In this document: positions 62,278 to 64,000 of the stretch, piece after piece | Layout of the letters: each line of letters starts with the position of its first letter | How positions within the stretch are numbered: the first letter of the stretch is position 1 | NCBI GenBank assembly: GCA_030654175.1 | Contig: JAURXZ010000013.1 | Span: 99,881-163,880 of the forward strand | From: Bacteroidia bacterium | GTDB taxonomy: Bacteria; Bacteroidota; Bacteroidia; 2-12-FULL-35-15 | Direction of reading: 5' to 3' | DNA length: 64,000 nt | Notes under the pieces: model-generated | The model's database searches: none | What the model was told of the DNA's origin: nothing | Seen by the model: the letters and a program-made list of their open reading frames with translations, nothing else | Translations under genes and position numbers: made by a program

Positions 62278-64000
62278 ATGAAAAGATTAATAACCTTTTT
62301 TTTTGCTTGTATTCTTAGCCTTGTGTCTTGCTTCGCACCAGCACAGCAAGTAAAAATTGACTCTCTTCAAAACCTTTTGAAGACTGCGAAAGAAGATACG
62401 TCCAAAGTAAATATCTTAAATAAGTTATGCGGGCAATTTACTAACATAGGCAGCTATGAACAAGCTCTGCAATATGCACAAGAAGCACAGCAACAAGCTG
62501 AAAAGCTAGATTATAAAAGAGGAATGGCAAATGCTTACCATGGTATTGGGAATGTTTATTACTATAAAGGGAATTATCAAAAGGCATTAGATAATTATTT
62601 TAAGTCTGTAAACATTAAAGAAGAAATTGGAGAAAAGAAAGGAATGGCAGATTCTTATAATAATATAGGAACTCTTTATAATATTATGGGCAATTATGAA
62701 AAGGCATTAAATAGTCATTTGAAATCTTTAACAATTAAAGAGAAAATAGGAGACAAGCAAGGATTAGCAGATTCTTACCTCAATATAGGAAATGTTTATC
62801 AAAACCAAGGGAATTATGAAATGGCACTGGATAATTTTTTGAAATCTTTAGTAATCAAAGAGAAGACCGGAGATAAAAAAGGAATAGCACAATCTTATAA
62901 TAATATCGGAAATATCTATTATTATCAAGGAAATCATGATAAAGCATTGAACCATTATCAACAATATTTAAAATTAAGTGAAGAAAATGGTGATAAACAT
63001 GGAATAGCAACTTCTTACGATAATATCGGACTTATTTATAATGAACTCGGAAATTTTGAGAAGGCTTTGGATAATAATTTGAAATCTTTGGCAATCAAAG
63101 AAAAAATTGGGGATATGAATGGAATAGCACATTCTTACAACAATATCGGGAATGTTTTTTATTGTCAATATGAAAAATCTGGTATTGCAATAAAAATATC
63201 TGATCTAAACCATAATTCTATTTTAACAGAATCTTTGAAAAATTACTTGAAAAGTTTAAAAATTTATAAAGAAATTGGAGATAAACAAGGAATAGCAATT
63301 ACATATGCCAATATAGGAAATGTTTATATGAAACAAGGTGAATATGAAGAATCGTATCATTATTTTAATCAATCATTAATTTTAGAAAGAGAAATTGGGT
63401 ACAAAGAAGGGATTAAAACCACATATTTTTCTTTATCTGATTTATATAAAAAGAAAGGTGATTTTAAACAAGCTTTTAATTATCATAAATTATATTCTGA
63501 TATTAAAGATACCTTACTTAATGAGCAATCCAATAAACAGATTGCGGAAATGAATACTAAATATGATAGCGAAAAAAAGGACAAAGAGTTAGTAAAAAAA
63601 GATGCAGAAATAAGTAAACAACAAGCCGAAACCGAAAAACAAAATTTGCAACGTAATGCTTTCATTATTGGTTTTGCGTTGGTTATTGTACTTGCGTTTT
63701 TCATATTTAGAGGTTATCGTCAGAAACAAAGTGCCAACAAATTATTGGAAGGAAAAAATTTACTAATTGAAAAACAAAAATTATTAGTAGAAGAAAAAAA
63801 TCGTAAGATCACTGATAGCATCAACTATGCAAAACGGATACAACAAGCCATTTTGCCTTCACAGGAGCTTATCAAATCTTTTCTTCCCGAATCATTTATT
63901 TTTTTCAGACCCAAAGATATTGTAAGTGGCGATTTTTATTGGTTCTCTGAAAAACAGGATAAATTACTCATTGCAATAGCTGATTGCACCGGACACGGAG
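62278..64000 (+). CDS. TPR / SpoIIE phosphatase, array member 5, 3' truncated
   Basis: The frame opens at ATG 62278 and runs off the window, giving 574 residues so far. A signal sequence (LITFFFACILSLVSCFAPAQ) is followed by the family leader VKIDSLQNLLKTAKEDTSKV. Then come ~8 TPR units, the first six at exact 120-bp spacing (unit starts 62521 to 63121); the sixth has a 48-bp insertion. A charged segment, a transmembrane helix (NAFIIGFALVIVLAFFIFRG), a coiled coil, the linker ITDSINYAKRIQQAILPSQE and the start of the PP2C domain (GDFYW, IADCTGHG) follow. A second cysteine-containing signal (LVSC) would allow lipidation, though the APAQ site fits signal peptidase I. Confidence 0.9.
   Translation, partial: MKRLITFFFACILSLVSCFAPAQQVKIDSLQNLLKTAKEDTSKVNILNKLCGQFTNIGSYEQALQYAQEAQQQAEKLDYKRGMANAYHGIGNVYYYKGNYQKALDNYFKSVNIKEEIGEKKGMADSYNNIGTLYNIMGNYEKALNSHLKSLTIKEKIGDKQGLADSYLNIGNVYQNQGNYEMALDNFLKSLVIKEKTGDKKGIAQSYNNIGNIYYYQGNHDKALNHYQQYLKLSEENGDKHGIATSYDNIGLIYNELGNFEKALDNNLKSLAIKEKIGDMNGIAHSYNNIGNVFYCQYEKSGIAIKISDLNHNSILTESLKNYLKSLKIYKEIGDKQGIAITYANIGNVYMKQGEYEESYHYFNQSLILEREIGYKEGIKTTYFSLSDLYKKKGDFKQAFNYHKLYSDIKDTLLNEQSNKQIAEMNTKYDSEKKDKELVKKDAEISKQQAETEKQNLQRNAFIIGFALVIVLAFFIFRGYRQKQSANKLLEGKNLLIEKQKLLVEEKNRKITDSINYAKRIQQAILPSQELIKSFLPESFIFFRPKDIVSGDFYWFSEKQDKLLIAIADCTGHG
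62521..63288 (+). repeat. Six in-frame TPR-coding DNA units, 120 bp each, last one 168 bp
   Basis: Unit starts fall at 62521, 62641, 62761, 62881, 63001 and 63121, each beginning GGAATGGCA, GGATTAGCA or GGAATAGCA. The next unit begins at 63289, so the sixth is 48 bp longer. Each unit encodes one 40-residue TPR of the G-x-A-x-S-Y-N-N-I-G type. Confidence 0.85.

Overview
The window is AT-rich chromosomal DNA from a member of the Bacteroidota. The evidence is the gliding-motility pair gldE-gldD, three secreted proteins carrying type A or type B type IX secretion (T9SS) C-terminal sorting domains, a PorV/PorQ-like outer-membrane protein, Bacteroidota-type promoters (TTTG near -33, TAnnTTTG near -7), almost no Shine-Dalgarno sequences, and a bacterial serine palmitoyltransferase. 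I cannot name the genus. Most genes are housekeeping genes in short transcription units.

Layout. 1-7 kb: gldE (5' truncated by the window edge), gldD, heme genes ctaA and hemB, gatC, a PlsC-type acyltransferase, a PfkB-type kinase and tRNA-Asn. 7-19 kb: an envelope and secretion stretch with a truncated HigA-like antitoxin, T9SS cargo proteins, a MATE exporter, an HhH/beta-barrel protein and a PorV/PorQ-like protein. 19-29 kb: purE, hpt, adk, obg, two overlapping PAP2 phosphatases, crcB, two secreted phosphohydrolases, an MFS transporter, and a small histidine kinase divergent from an HTH protein. 29.8-30.0 kb: a 182-bp inverted-repeat element with a perfect 12-bp target duplication. 30.3-36.3 kb: a probable sphingolipid locus. 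36-44 kb: aroA, a nitronate monooxygenase-like gene, an M16 peptidase, and the translation operon thrS-infC-rpmI-rplT, in which infC starts with AUA behind a strong Shine-Dalgarno. 44-52 kb: two CxxCH lipoproteins, a SerA-like dehydrogenase with DUF1015, a YggS protein and an orphan paaZ. 52-64 kb: five consecutive same-strand genes that each join a sensor (one two-component-regulator propeller, four TPR arrays) through a transmembrane helix and coiled coil to a SpoIIE/PP2C phosphatase; the last runs off the window.

Two systems stand out. The sphingolipid locus has serine palmitoyltransferase, a GNAT-fold candidate ceramide synthase, a CerR-like reductase and a sphingomyelin-synthase-like PAP2_C protein on the minus strand. 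Divergent from them are an Mpo1-like (DUF962) protein and a sphingomyelinase-like EEP hydrolase, so synthesis, head-group transfer, oxidation and breakdown may be encoded within 6 kb. The SpoIIE array looks like a recently expanded family of membrane-anchored phosphatases: two neighbouring paralogues share a 133-bp identical block, yet no kinase or STAS partner is encoded in the window.

Intergenic DNA holds several repeat families: a ~91-93-bp two-hairpin element in two inverted copies whose first stem differs compensatorily, AT-rich TACTGATAAATTG repeats at two loci, CTTCGACAGGCTCAG-type palindromes, and a CAAGA-rich repeat that has become the N-terminus of GldD. All functional names rest on family motifs read by eye; no database search was possible.
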